Source: JBFFMO01 sp041390025
GTDB taxonomy: Bacteria; Myxococcota_A; Bradymonadia; Bradymonadales; Bradymonadaceae
Length of the DNA stretch: 64,000 nucleotides
Reading direction: 5' to 3'
Assembly: GCA_041390025.1 (NCBI GenBank)
Contig: JAWKQR010000005.1
Span: 62,001 to 126,000 of the forward strand
Below are positions 28,875 through 40,134 of this stretch, piece by piece (positions within the stretch are counted from its first letter, which is position 1; every line of letters starts with the position of its first letter). A program made the translations under genes and the position numbers. The notes beneath the pieces are model-generated. The model ran no database searches, was not told where the DNA came from, and saw nothing but the letters and a program-made list of their open reading frames with translations.

Positions 28875-31800
28875 ATGCAGGAGAGTCAGATCATCATCGA
28901 CGAACGTGCAGGGAGAGTTCTTGGCTTTGACGCCGAGCTTTCCAGCCTCGCGGAGTTCGTGTTTGAGGCCGATCTCGCCGCGGTTGAGGCATATATCGCG
29001 GCGGGCCTGCCAAGTTTTGATGCGCGTACGCGAACGGCAGCGGGGCAAGTGGAGCGTTGTCGTTTTTCGGTGGTCCGGGCAGGACACGTGCGTGCCGTGA
29101 CCATCGAGAAGATGCCAACCCCGGTCGTTGGGGAGTGCCTCACTGTTGTCGAGGAGCTGGTTCATCAACTGCAAACGGCGTTGCAGGTCAGCATTGTCTT
29201 CGTGGCCGACCTGCAAGCCGACCACGGCCAACTGCTCGCGTGGAGCGAAGGCGGTGAGTGCATCGAGCCGCCCGAAGAATCGGTCCCTCGGTCGTTGCTT
29301 GAAGCCCTCGTCGATGGCCGCGGGATCGATGGGCTCGATGCCGCGGCGTGGCTGAAGAAACGTGGAATGGCTTGGTCAACCGGTGTGATCGCCGAGCGCA
29401 CACACCGTACGGTTGTGGTCATTGCGCTGCACTCCTGCGCCCCAGAGCGGTCAAACGTGGCCGAACTCCTTTCGTTAGGCAGCCACGCCGTCGCCGCTGA
29501 GCTCGGGTACGTCAAGGTCGCGGCAGCGCTGGATTGGTCGAACGAGCGGTTCAGAATCGCCGTATCCACCGCGAATTTGGGCGTCTGGGACTACGATTTG
29601 GTGGGCGGGACCGTCACCGTGGATGGACGTGACACTACGCAGTACCAACAGATCTCAGGGGAATTGCGCGGCTGGGGAAAGCTCATCCACCCCGACGATG
29701 TTCCGATGGTCGCCAAAGCGTACGAAGCATCGCTGAAGTCAGGCGAAGCGTTTAGGTGCAGTTTTCGTGTGCTTGAGGGCGCGGAGGTTCGGTACCTCGA
29801 ATCAACCGGTCGCCCTGTGTTTCGCGACGGGCGTCCGGTCCGAATGATTGGGACACATGTCGATGTCACCGAGCGCACAGTCGCGCAACTTCGAGCTGTA
29901 GAGCAATCGCACCGTTTGGAGCTCGCGCTCAACTCGGCTGGCATGGGGTTGTGGGAATGGGATCCAGAGACCGACGCGGTAAGTGGCAGCGTGAATGTGC
30001 TTGAGCTTGGCGACGGTGTTTTTGCCGGGCCTCGTCATGCCTATATGGACATTATCCCACCTGAAGACCGGGCGATGGTCATGGAGTGGCTCGCAGCGCG
30101 GCTCGACGGTGAGGGTCCCAATGGCATTTCGCATCGGGTCCAAATCGGCGACGACGTGCGGTGGGTTGAGGTTCGTGGCGATCGTATTGCCACACAGGAT
30201 CCAAACAAGACGCGTGTGATGGGCGTCGTGTGGGACGCGACCGAGCACCGTGAGAAGGCCGCGCGTCTGGCTCAAGCCGAAGCGGAGCTTCGACGTTCGA
30301 ACCAACGTTACACCATGGCTGCGGAGGCCGCGGGTGTCGGCTTGTGGGAGGCCGATATCGCCACGGATGAACTGACCTGGGACGCGCGCATGCTCAGCCT
30401 CTTTGGGGTGGAGGAGGGCGATGCGGGCGACACGGGTGCCGTCTGGTCACAGCGGGTCCACCCGGATGACATCGACCGCGTCAACGACGAAATCCGTGGG
30501 GCGTTTACGGCCGGCAAGGCGTCGACGCAATTCCGAATCGTGCTTCCGGGCGGTGAAGTGCGGCACGTGCAGTCGTTCGCGAGCTACGTTGACGACGGCC
30601 ACGGTCCAAAGCTCATCGGTCTGTGCTTGGATGTGACGCAAGAACGACTTGCCGAACTGCGTGAACGAAACCGCAACCGAGTCCTCGAGACCATGATCTC
30701 TTCGGCTTCCGTTGGCGAGGTGCTCGACGTGCTCGTGCGTGCGATCGAAGCCGAGATTCCCGAGGTTCGTGTTGGGTTTATGCTCGTCGACGACAGCGGG
30801 AAGAAGCTCATCAACGGCGCTGCTCCCTCGTTGACCGAGGCCTATCTGCAAGCTGCCAACGGCCTTCCGATTGAGGTCGGCAATGGCTCGTGCGGCTCTT
30901 CTGCGGCGTTGCGGCGACCTGTTTTGGTCGAGGACTGCCACACGCATCCCTACTGGCAGAAATTTCTCGACGCGGCGGCCGAGGCCAACTTCCGCGCGTG
31001 CTGGTCCATCCCCATCATCGGCAGTGATCATGTCGTATTTGGCACGTTGGGGGCGTACTTCCATCACGTCCAGCCCCCAGACGAGACCCTGCTGCGTCGG
31101 CTCACCGAGGCGGCTGACTTCGCGTCGCTCGCGATCTCCAAGAAGAACGCCGAAGTCGGGCTTAAGAATCGCGAGGCGCTGCTCAAGGCAACCGGGGAGA
31201 TCGCCAAGGTCGCCGGGTGGGAAGTCGACCTCCGAACGGACACGCGGCGATGGACGGATCAGATGTACCGCATCCACGGACTCGAGATCGGCGAGACGAT
31301 TGATCAAGACGGAGTCATCGGGATGTACTCCCGGAAGCTCAACAGGCCATCCGCGACCTGATGGCAAAAACGCTCAGCGACGGCTCGGCGCAAGATGTCG
31401 TCTTGGAGATGACCTCCCGCGATGGCACCCATCGTTGGTTGCGCGTCGCAGGTCGGGCACAGCTCGAGAACGGAGTGCCGGTCAAGCTGCTCGGTGCGAC
31501 ACAAGACGTCACCGACGAGCGCGAAGCATTTCTGGAGCGTGAGAAGCTCAGGCAACAGCTCCTGCACGCGCAGAAAATGGAGTCGGTTGGAAGACTGGCG
31601 GGTGGTGTGGCACACGACTTTAACAACGTGCTGTCGGTCATCTTGGGGCACGCCGAGCTCGCCCTTGATGAACTCCCTTCCCACGTACCGGTGGCCGCGG
31701 ATCTTCGCGAGATTCGCCTCGCTGCTGAGCGTTCGGCGTCTCTAACACGCCAGTTGTTGGCGTTTGCGCGCAAGCAGCCCATCGCGCCGGTTCTGGTCAA

Positions 31801-32689
31801 CATCAACGTCTCCATCGCCGAGACGGTCAACATGCTGCGGCGTCTCATCGGCGAGCGAATCACATTGCGTTGGGAGGCCGAACCGCAGCTTTGGGATGTG
31901 TTCGTGGACCCCACACAGATCGACCAAATCTTGGCCAATCTCTGTGTCAATGCGCGCGATGCCATCCGCGGCGACGGCGAGGTGGTCATCACAACAAGCA
32001 ACTGCACCCTCTCGGCCGACGACGCCCAGCACCTCGATGAGTGTTCACCGGGTGAATTCGTGATGCTGCGGGTTTCGGACAACGGCGAGGGCATCCCGTC
32101 CCGGCTGCTCGAACATGTTTTTGAGCCGTTCTTTACGACCAAATCTGTGGGCGCAGGAACAGGACTTGGGCTCGCGACGGTGTATGGCATCGTCAAACAG
32201 AATCATGGTGCCATCCGGGTAGACAGCCACGAGGGCGTGGGCACGACGTTCGAGATATTCTTCCCTCGAGAGATCGGGCACCTAGAGGAGGTAAGCTCAA
32301 GTGTCTTCGTCGAGGATGGCGGATACACGTGCAATGTTCTGCTCGTCGAAGACGAGCCCGCGCTCCTCAAGCTCGCTGCGCGTATGTTGGAGGGGATGGG
32401 GCACAACGTGTTTGCGGCCGCGACACCTTTCGAGGCCATTGCGATTGCCAAGGAAGAACACGCCATCGATCTCCTGATTTCGGACGTCATCATGCCCGGA
32501 ATGAACGGGCGCGAGCTGGCAAATGAGCTCGGGCAGATTCGACCCGGCCTTCGTCACATCTTCATGTCGGGTTACACGGCCGAAGTGATGGCGCTTGAAG
32601 GTGTCTTGGACGCGGGAGAATTCTTCTTACAGAAGCCGTTTTCGTTGTCGGAACTCAAACGAACCGTCCAATCATGCCTCGCGACCTAG
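28875..32689 (+). CDS. Hybrid sensor histidine kinase, multi-PAS/GAF, one frameshift
   Basis: Joined at 31330 the protein would have 1271 residues. After about 200 unrecognised residues come PAS domains (about 215-335, 345-465, 478-595), a GAF domain (about 610-760) and another PAS. Then comes HisKA with VGRLAGGVAHDFNNVLSVIL, an HATPase with NARDAIRGDGEVVI and GTGLGLATVYGIV, and a receiver with LLISDVIMPGMNG. No membrane segment is obvious, so it is likely cytosolic. The break is at TACTCCCGGAAG; one more C gives YSPEAQQAIRDLM. It is convergent with the next kinase, with ends overlapping by 4 bp. Confidence 0.85.
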
Positions 32690-34623
32690 CGAAGGAGCTC
32701 GACGATGCGTTCGACGAGATCCGACGGCGCGAAGGGCTTTTCAATCAAGCGAGCGATCGTGTGCGAGGGTTCGTCGTTTAGTGTGTCCGCGGTGTAACCC
32801 GAGATGAGCAAGTACGGGAATTCTCCCCAGACATCTTGCAAACGGTGAATGAGTTCGATGCCCGATATGCCAGGCATCACCAAGTCCGTCACGACAACGT
32901 CGGGTGGGTTTGCGAGCAACTCCTTGCGCTCAAGCACGGCGTCGCCGGAGGCGACCGCGTCCACATCAAAACCATTTTTGGTCAGATATCTCGACAACAA
33001 CGCCCGCGCCGACTTGTTGTCCTCGACGAGCAGCACGCGCCGTTGCCTGAGGCTGACGGGTGTCTCGAACGCCCGACGCTCAAGCTCAAAGGATACATCT
33101 GTGTCCACGGCCGGGAGGCGAATGATGAACGACGTGCCCTGACTTGAAGTTTCGACGTCGATCGTGCCACGGGCATCCGAGATCACAGAAAATACAGTGG
33201 CTAGGCCCAAGCCAGTGCCGTGCGTCGTGTCTTTGGTGGTGAAAAACGCCTCAAAGATATGGTCAACAATCTCGGGCGGGATTCCCGAGCCGGTATCCGA
33301 GATCGTGAGTACGACTTCTGACCCGTCCAGAACGCAGTCAATGCTGAAGCGTCCGCCAGCGGGCATCGCGTCGCGAGCGTTCGCGGCGAGGTTGACCAAG
33401 ACCTGCTCCATCTTTCCGTAGTCGCCCACGACGGGACAGATGGGGTCACACTGCACAGATACCTCGATGTTCACGCCCATCAAGCGCGTCAGAATAGGGC
33501 GAATCTTGGTCACGAGTTTGGCGAGATCAATGGGACGTTGAATGCTGGGTTCATCTCTGGAGAACACCAGAAGTTGGCGCACAAGTTTTGTGCCCATGTC
33601 GACGGCTTCTTTGAGCTCGTGGATGGCGTCGTCGGGTGCGGCGAGCTCGGGACTCTGCAGCCCGATGTAACCGGATACCACCGTGAGGATGTTGTTGAAG
33701 TCGTGGGCCACGCCTGCAGCGAGTCGGCCTACCGCTTCAAGTTTTTGAGTACTGTTGATCTGCTTTTGGAGAGCCTTTGCGTGCTCCTCAACCGCCCGTC
33801 GGTCGGTGATATCCTGCAAGACCAGAAGCAGGCGATCCTGCGCACCCTGCCACGCGGCTGTGCTGGGCATGACCGAGATGACGCGCTCGTTGACGTTGAT
33901 TTCTCCATGCGTCATCTGCGCCGCGAGCAACAGGATTTCCCGGGGGAATCGACTGGTAGTTCCGCCGACCTCGCACCCAAGAATGTTCGCCCGCGATATG
34001 TTCAGCAACCTCTCGGCGGTGGGATTGAACTCTTCGATCCGGCCTTCGGGGGAAATCAAAATGATCCCGTTGGGCATGTTTTCGACGAGCAGTCTGAACC
34101 GTTCATTTTGGTCAAAACGGTCGGCCAATCGGCGCTCGACGAGCATGACGTGAATGTGGAGGGCGACCAACGTTGCCAGGACCACACTCTCTGCGACGAT
34201 GAGGCCGTGAACCGTCGCGGGTTCGAAACCAGCGCTCAACCCCCACCACCCCGAGAGCGCCACCGCGATGGGCATCATCGCGGCGACGACCGCGCCAATG
34301 ATGGTGCCTATGGTCCTCCCCATGAACAAAAATCCGACGAGGATCAAGATCGGTGCGACGACCAACGTGGGTTGTGAGGCGAAATTGCCGCTGTAAAGCA
34401 ATGAGCCAAAGAGATCAGAAGCGACCGCCGCAAGTCCAAGAAGAACGGCGGCTTGGACGTGTCGAAACGACACTGCGATCGCCACAACCAACAAGACGAT
34501 GCACACAGGATCGGTCACAAATCCCTGGTAGCCGACGTGCATCAGATACGCGTAGCTGAGCAGATAACCCATCGCGGCGATGGTGAGCAGCAGTCTCAAC
34601 CATGTGGGCTTCAATGATTCCAA
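32686..34623 (-). CDS. Membrane hybrid sensor histidine kinase
   Basis: The 645-residue protein starts with about six membrane helices (residues 8-160). A PAS domain follows (ENMPNGIILISPEGRIEEFN), then HisKA with VGRLAAGVAHDFNNILTVVS, an HATPase (NLAANARDAMPAGGRF, GTGLGLATVFSVI) and a C-terminal receiver with phospho-acceptor in VVVTDLVMPGISG. It is the membrane-bound counterpart of the cytosolic hybrid kinase next to it. No separate response regulator or HPt protein is in the window, so the output is unknown. Confidence 0.9.
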   Translation of the reverse strand: MESLKPTWLRLLLTIAAMGYLLSYAYLMHVGYQGFVTDPVCIVLLVVAIAVSFRHVQAAVLLGLAAVASDLFGSLLYSGNFASQPTLVVAPILILVGFLFMGRTIGTIIGAVVAAMMPIAVALSGWWGLSAGFEPATVHGLIVAESVVLATLVALHIHVMLVERRLADRFDQNERFRLLVENMPNGIILISPEGRIEEFNPTAERLLNISRANILGCEVGGTTSRFPREILLLAAQMTHGEINVNERVISVMPSTAAWQGAQDRLLLVLQDITDRRAVEEHAKALQKQINSTQKLEAVGRLAAGVAHDFNNILTVVSGYIGLQSPELAAPDDAIHELKEAVDMGTKLVRQLLVFSRDEPSIQRPIDLAKLVTKIRPILTRLMGVNIEVSVQCDPICPVVGDYGKMEQVLVNLAANARDAMPAGGRFSIDCVLDGSEVVLTISDTGSGIPPEIVDHIFEAFFTTKDTTHGTGLGLATVFSVISDARGTIDVETSSQGTSFIIRLPAVDTDVSFELERRAFETPVSLRQRRVLLVEDNKSARALLSRYLTKNGFDVDAVASGDAVLERKELLANPPDVVVTDLVMPGISGIELIHRLQDVWGEFPYLLISGYTADTLNDEPSHTIARLIEKPFAPSDLVERIVELLR

Positions 34624-34703
34624 TCGGCAGCCTCGCTGCGTGGGTCATCGCCTCAATAAAAATCAAACTTTAGGTGGAAACGAAGATCGCGTTCGCCCAT
34701 CCT

Positions 34704-35732
34704 ATGGGCATGCACAAGAACCTGAAAACAAGCGGCTCTCGAGCTGAACGTATTTTGGCCTCTCCCCAGTGGCAAAACGGCAAGTTTCGCAACCCATCTG
34801 GCGCGCGGGAGATGGTGGCGCTTGGCGAAACCAAGGGAGTCGCGAGCGAATTCTTGTTTGGCGGCAAGAAGCGACGGCCACCACACGCGTTCCCGACACA
34901 CGACCCGCGCCCGTCGCTCCAGCAACCGCCAGAGACGGGCTTTCGTGTGACGTGGCTTGGTCACTCGACGCTTCTGGTCGAGATGGATGGCGTGCGTTTC
35001 TTGACCGATCCGGTCTGGGCACAACGTGCATCGCCCGTGGGTTTTGTGGGGCCATCGCGATGGCAGCAGGTGCCTTTGGACATCGCATCCGTACCAGACC
35101 TCGACTTCGTTTTGTTGTCGCATGACCACTACGACCACCTCGACGCGGGAGCGGTTACGGCTTTGGCCAAGCGAGGCTTTACGTTCCTTGTGACGTTGGG
35201 TGTCGGCAAGCACTTGGACCGATGGGGCATCCCGTCCGAGCAGTACGTGGAGTTGGATTGGTGGGATAGCGTCGAGCTCAAAGGCGTCAAGGTCACGTCC
35301 ACACCGACGCAACACTTCTCGGGCCGCGGGGTGCTCGACCGAAACTCCACGTTGTGGGGTTCCTTTGTGGTTGAGGGCGACACCCATCGCTTTTATTTCG
35401 GCGCGGATTCTGGGTTTGGGGACCACTACCAATCCATCGCCCGTGAGTTTGGCCGTTTTGACCTCGTAACGCTCGAGATTGGGGCATTCCATCCGTCGTG
35501 GGCGGGGATTCACATGGGCCCCGAGAACGCGTGGCGTGCCTACGACGCCTTGGGCGGCGGGCACTTTCTGCCCATCCATTGGGGCACGTTCGACCTCGCC
35601 GTTCACCCTTGGGACGAGCCCCCTGAACAAATCTTGGCGCTCGCGGGGGACCGGCCGCTGATGCTGCCGCAGATTGGTTCACCGACGGAACCCGCGCGGT
35701 GGGAGCAGAATGTGCCGTGGTGGCGCCCGTAG
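34704..35732 (+). CDS. MBL-fold metallohydrolase, UlaG/NAPE-PLD-like
   Basis: The product (about 342 residues) has VTWLGHSTLLVEMDGVRFLT and the zinc motif LLSHDHYDHLD, followed by TPTQHFSGRG and FYFGADSGFGDHY, GAFHPSWAGIHMGPE and LPIHWGTFDLA. This pattern is shared with the N-acylphosphatidylethanolamine phospholipase D/UlaG-like group. The first 60 residues are basic and lack a signal peptide. Start choice is weak: 34704, 34710 or a GTG at 34674 are all possible, none with a good ribosome site. Confidence 0.85.
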   Translation: MGMHKNLKTSGSRAERILASPQWQNGKFRNPSGAREMVALGETKGVASEFLFGGKKRRPPHAFPTHDPRPSLQQPPETGFRVTWLGHSTLLVEMDGVRFLTDPVWAQRASPVGFVGPSRWQQVPLDIASVPDLDFVLLSHDHYDHLDAGAVTALAKRGFTFLVTLGVGKHLDRWGIPSEQYVELDWWDSVELKGVKVTSTPTQHFSGRGVLDRNSTLWGSFVVEGDTHRFYFGADSGFGDHYQSIAREFGRFDLVTLEIGAFHPSWAGIHMGPENAWRAYDALGGGHFLPIHWGTFDLAVHPWDEPPEQILALAGDRPLMLPQIGSPTEPARWEQNVPWWRP

Positions 35733-35733
35733 G

Positions 35734-37593
35734 TTAGTTCTGTGCGCGCGCCCAAACCCATCCGACGTACGTCGCGAACAAGGCGTACGCGCCAGCCATG
35801 TAGAAAAACTGGTACGCCGGCCAAATCGCAGCGAGACATGCGGCGGCAACCACCAGCCAGGATGCGCCGAGCACACGGCGTTCGGCGAAGAGCCCGAACG
35901 CGATGGTCACGAGGCTATAAAAGATGAACTCGATCGCCGTTGCGGGCTGGGCGGCGATATCGAATCGCCAAAACACGGCTCTCAACGCGGCCACGGTGCA
36001 TAATCCTGCCACAAAGAATTTGGCAATCCGTTGATTAAAATCGTTGGATTGGAAGAGTGGACGTACACCCAGAATCAGGACCAGCGGGACTCCCACCGTC
36101 GGCAGGATCGACAACAAGTGGTCGACGTGGATTTCGTCGGCGGGCACGCCCCACCGTTGAATCCCCTTGAAGAGTGCTAGACCGATCCAGACGACCGAGA
36201 TCCCCACACCGAGTGCGATGCGTCGACGCACGTCCACGACGGGATTGTTGGCGTGCAGGATTTGTTGGACCTTGGATTCACGTGTCCGCTTTTGCCCTTC
36301 CAGGTCATCAAACTTCGCCTTGAGCGCGTCGTGGTCTTCGGCGCGCACGTCGGGCAAGACGCCCTTGGCCGATCCCAAGTTGTCCTGTGCCACATATTGA
36401 TGAAAAAGCTCCTTTGCGACGTCGCTCAAGAGGTTCCGGCTAGTCTCGTTTTGGGGCCATTGGGCGAGCGATTGGACGAGCAGTGAGCGGGCGAGCTCAA
36501 GCTGATTGGTGCGACCCAAAACGCTGCTGTTGGGCGCAAGGGCTCGCCGAGCCGCGTCGATCAACGCCTGTGCCCCTCGGTTTTGCCGGAACATCTGGGT
36601 GTCTGAGAGCAGCGCGTCCACGCTTTCGTATCGCTTCGCTGGGTCTCGGTTCATGCAGCGTTGGATGATGTCCTTGACGGCTTCCGGCACGTCGTGGGGA
36701 AACGCGAGGTCGGGACACGCGTGCGCTTTGAGCAACGCTTCGTGCGGAGGAATCCCGGCGTAGGGCGCTGTTTTTGTCACGACGTGATACAGGGTCGCCC
36801 CGAGCAGGAACACGTCGGTTCGTTCATCCACACGACGCGCGTTTTCCGCCACCATTTCGGGGGCCATGTAAGCCGGCGTGCCCACCAACTGCGTTTCTTC
36901 GTCTCGACTGCGAATGAACGGAGGCATCCTGTTTGGGATGCCCGTCGCAATTCCCCAGTCGAGTAAGTACACCTCACCGTAACGGCCGATCATCACGTTT
37001 TCGGGTTTGACGTCGCGGTGAATCACGCCGCGGTGGTGGGCAAACGAGACGGCGTTGCACACTTGGGTGAAGACCTCCAAATGCCAATCAAGGTCGATGG
37101 TGGCCGATGCCTTGCCTTTTTTTGGGGCGGCGTTGGGATCGTGGATGACATCCGCCCACGTGACGCCTTCCACCTTTTTCATCACGATCAACGGCTCGCC
37201 GGTCTCACGGCGGCCCACCATGTGGATGGGGATGATGCCCGGGTGTTCCAAATGTCCCGTGATCAGGGCTTCGTTAAGGATTGCCTGGTTGGCGGACTCA
37301 GAGGTCGTCTTTCGCGCTGTTTTCACGGCGACATCACGCAGCAACGCGTGCTGGCGAGCGAGCAACACAACGTCCATGCCGCCAGTGCCCAAGGTCGAGT
37401 ATTCGCTGATGTCATCCTGCGTGCCGTCACCCGAGCGAATCACGGGCAGATGCATCAGTGACCGAATCTGGACGTGGGTCTCGTCGGGCATGATGGTCGA
37501 GGTTGCGTTCATGCCTTTGGGCAAGCGGCCGAGCTCCAGCGTGGGCAGGCTATCCTCGATCAGCAGGTCGACTTTCGTAAACGGGTCCGACAT
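35734..37593 (-). CDS. Ser/Thr protein kinase with C-terminal membrane domain
   Basis: The 619-residue protein has a Hanks-type kinase domain at about residues 55-345: STLGTGGMDVVLLARQ, DVAVKTARK, the catalytic loop HHRGVIHRDVKPENVM, and LLDWGIATGI (DWG replaces DFG). GTPAYMAPEM and RTDVFLLGATLYHVV follow. After a helical linker there are about five membrane segments (about 455-615), so the kinase faces the cytosol at a membrane. It starts 3 nt after the stop of gpmI and so is probably co-transcribed. Confidence 0.9.
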   Translation of the reverse strand: MSDPFTKVDLLIEDSLPTLELGRLPKGMNATSTIMPDETHVQIRSLMHLPVIRSGDGTQDDISEYSTLGTGGMDVVLLARQHALLRDVAVKTARKTTSESANQAILNEALITGHLEHPGIIPIHMVGRRETGEPLIVMKKVEGVTWADVIHDPNAAPKKGKASATIDLDWHLEVFTQVCNAVSFAHHRGVIHRDVKPENVMIGRYGEVYLLDWGIATGIPNRMPPFIRSRDEETQLVGTPAYMAPEMVAENARRVDERTDVFLLGATLYHVVTKTAPYAGIPPHEALLKAHACPDLAFPHDVPEAVKDIIQRCMNRDPAKRYESVDALLSDTQMFRQNRGAQALIDAARRALAPNSSVLGRTNQLELARSLLVQSLAQWPQNETSRNLLSDVAKELFHQYVAQDNLGSAKGVLPDVRAEDHDALKAKFDDLEGQKRTRESKVQQILHANNPVVDVRRRIALGVGISVVWIGLALFKGIQRWGVPADEIHVDHLLSILPTVGVPLVLILGVRPLFQSNDFNQRIAKFFVAGLCTVAALRAVFWRFDIAAQPATAIEFIFYSLVTIAFGLFAERRVLGASWLVVAAACLAAIWPAYQFFYMAGAYALFATYVGWVWARAQN

Positions 37594-37596
37594 GGT

Positions 37597-39261
37597 CTAC
37601 CGCGTGAATCGAACCAGGGGAGGGTCCATGTTTTCGGGCGGCTGGAATCCCATGAGGAGCAATGCCGTCGGTGCGACGTTGCTCAGACGCCGCACCGGCA
37701 GCTCGACTGCCTCGAGGTCGCCAAGGCTCGGTCCGAAGATCCACAGCGGAACCGGGTTCAGTGTGTGTGCCGTCATGGGCACCGTACGGCCCTGCGAATC
37801 GCGGGCGAACTCCCCGGTCTTCTCGTTGATTTCGAACATTTGATCGGAGTTTCCATGGTCGGCTGTGACGATCGCCACGCCATCAAGGTCGGCGATAGCT
37901 TTGAGCAGGCGCGCGAGCGAAAGGTCGGTGGCTTCGACGGCGATAATGGCCGCGTCTAGGTTCCCGGTGTGACCGACCATGTCACCGTTGGGGTAGTTGA
38001 TGCGCGCGAACCGAATGTCGGGTTTGTCGCGCAGGGCCTTGATGGTTGCATCGGTGATCTCAGCGGCCTTTCATCCATGGTCGCTCATCGAAGACGACCC
38101 GGTCCGATGGGATTTCGATGTCGTCTCAAGCGATTCCTCGAACGGGTCGGTCCGATTTCCGTTCCAAAAATAGGTCACGTGGCCGTATTTCTGCGTTTCG
38201 CTGACCGCAAGTTGTCGCTGCCCGGCATGGGCGAGCAGCTCGCCCATCGTGTCCGAGATTTTTGCCGGCCCCACGAGGAACTCCTTGGGGACGCCAAGGT
38301 CGCCGTCGTATTGCATCATGCCCACGGAACAACACGTCTGGCCGCCTCACGCGGTCGAAGGGTGAAAATCGTCGACCTCAAAAGCACGCGAGAGCTCGAT
38401 GGCGCGGTCGCCGCGGAAGTTAAACAGCAGGACCGCGTCGCCGTCCTCGATGGTTCCTACGGGTTTTCCGTCCTCGCACACCACAAACGGTGGGATGTAC
38501 TGGTCGTTGAGGTCTGGACTGTCCTTTCGGGCGGCCTCAATCGCTTCGAGCGCGGAACCGCAAGGCGGGCCCTCGCCGAGCACGTGCGTCTTCCAGCCGC
38601 ATTCCACCATGGGCCAGTCGGCCTCGTAGCGGTCCATGGTCACCAACATACGCCCGCCACCCGACGCGATGCGGTAGTCGCGGCCATCGCTTGACGCCGA
38701 TTTCAGTTTCGCCTCGATCTGCTGGACATATTTTTGAGCGCTTTGTCCATTAACGTCGCGCCCGTCGAGCAGGGCGTGCAGCCGGAGTCGTTTGATCCCC
38801 GCCTTAGCGGCATGGTCCACGATGGCCTCGACATGGTCGATATGCGAATGCACGTTGCCGTCGGACAAGAGGCCAATCAGGTGCAACGTGGAGTTGTGAC
38901 TCTGCACGTGCGCCGTGATTTTTCGCCAGGTTTTGGATGCGTCGTCCTCCGGATTGAAGAGTGCCCCTGACCGAATGGCGATGTCGACGCGTTTGGCGCC
39001 TTGGTCGTAAATCTTCCCGGCGCCCAGCGCGTTGTGGCCCACTTCGGAATTCCCCATGTCCTTGTCGGTCGGCATGCCAACATGGGTTCCGTGTGCGAGG
39101 AGCGTGGTCTTGAAGGCGACCGTGTCCAGCCAGTCCATGGTGGGGGTGCGCGCGAGGAAGACAGCGTCGCCCTCGTCTTGGCGACCGATTCCAACGCCAT
39201 CCATGACGACGACCACCACCGGACCGGTGGGGACTTTGTGTTGATGCCTTTTCAATTCCAT
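37597..39261 (-). CDS. gpmI: 2,3-bisphosphoglycerate-independent phosphoglycerate mutase, frameshifted
   Basis: The enzyme interconverts 3- and 2-phosphoglycerate in glycolysis. The first part (39261-38347) has VVVVMDGVGIGRQDEGDAVF and the phosphoserine site DKDMGNSEVGHNALGAGK; LLSDGNVHSHIDH, LHALLDGRD and FNFRGDRAIE follow. A middle piece in another frame reads KYGHVTYFWNGNRTDPFEES, and the last part has MVGHTGNLDAA and VTADHGNSDQM. Frames change near 38340 and near 38060-38100. The total length is a multiple of three, so the breaks cancel. The start ATG has GAGG 7 nt upstream. An essential-type gene in this state points to sequence error. Confidence 0.9.
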
Positions 39262-39417
39262 GTGCCGACCTCGCGTGTGAAGGCGTGCAAAATAGCAGAA
39301 CACGCACGAATGTGAACGTGTCGCGCGAATCACGGTCGTGGAGGTCTCGCATCAAGGGTGCGGCCTTGTGTGCTCCATGTTACGTTCCGCGCCGTTGCTC
39401 CCAGCCGAGAGACTGAC

Positions 39418-40134
39418 ATGTCAGCGCGAATCGAAATCAAAGGTGTCGCCCGGAAATTTGGCTCGAACGAGGTGCTTCGTGGTGTCGACTTGAGCGTCTC
39501 GGCAGGAGAGCTTCTTGGCATTGTAGGCCCCAACGGTGGGGGCAAGAGCACGTTGCTTATGTTGATGGCGGGTTTGTTGCGGCCGACGAGTGGGACGATC
39601 ACGGTCTGTGGGATTGCAGCGGAGCGATTGGCGCTCGAATCCGCAGGGAAGGTGGGGTTGGTCTTGGCAAAACCAGGGCTCTATCCTTTGCTGACGGGAT
39701 GGGAGAACCTGATCTACTTCGGTGGCCTTTACGGCTTGTCGGACGCAGACGTGCGAAAAGGTGCCGCCGAGTCGCTTCAGCGATTTGACCTGATGGAGCA
39801 CATGGATAAACGCACGTCCGGGTGGTCGACGGGCATGCAACAGAAGCTGTCGCTCGTGCGTGCACTTCTGCTCAAACCCGAGGTGCTGCTCTTTGACGAG
39901 CCGGCCGCGAATCTCGATCCCGTAGCCGCCGACATGATGTACCAAGAACTGAGGTCGCGTGCCGAGGCAGGCCTAGCCTGTGTGCTTGTGACCCACGATT
40001 TGCACGCCGCGCAGAGGTACTGCGATCGTGTGGTGTTTGTGCAGGTGCAGATTCAGCGCGAGGTTAAGCCACAGGCACAGGCGACACCCGAAGATGCCCA
40101 GCTGCTGTCTGTTTGGAAAGAGGTGGTCGCATGA
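39418..40134 (+). CDS. ABC transporter ATP-binding protein
   Basis: The 238-residue protein has Walker A GPNGGGKSTLLM, the Q-loop region VLAKPGLYPLLTGWEN, signature WSTGMQQKLSLVRALL, Walker B EVLLFDEPAANLDP and the switch His in VLVTHDLHAA. It pairs with the ABC-2 permease whose ATG overlaps its stop (ATGA). This is a CcmA/NatA-like exporter arrangement. The start at 39418 is used; an upstream frame to 39358 lacks a ribosome site. The cargo is unknown. Confidence 0.9.
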   Translation: MSARIEIKGVARKFGSNEVLRGVDLSVSAGELLGIVGPNGGGKSTLLMLMAGLLRPTSGTITVCGIAAERLALESAGKVGLVLAKPGLYPLLTGWENLIYFGGLYGLSDADVRKGAAESLQRFDLMEHMDKRTSGWSTGMQQKLSLVRALLLKPEVLLFDEPAANLDPVAADMMYQELRSRAEAGLACVLVTHDLHAAQRYCDRVVFVQVQIQREVKPQAQATPEDAQLLSVWKEVVA

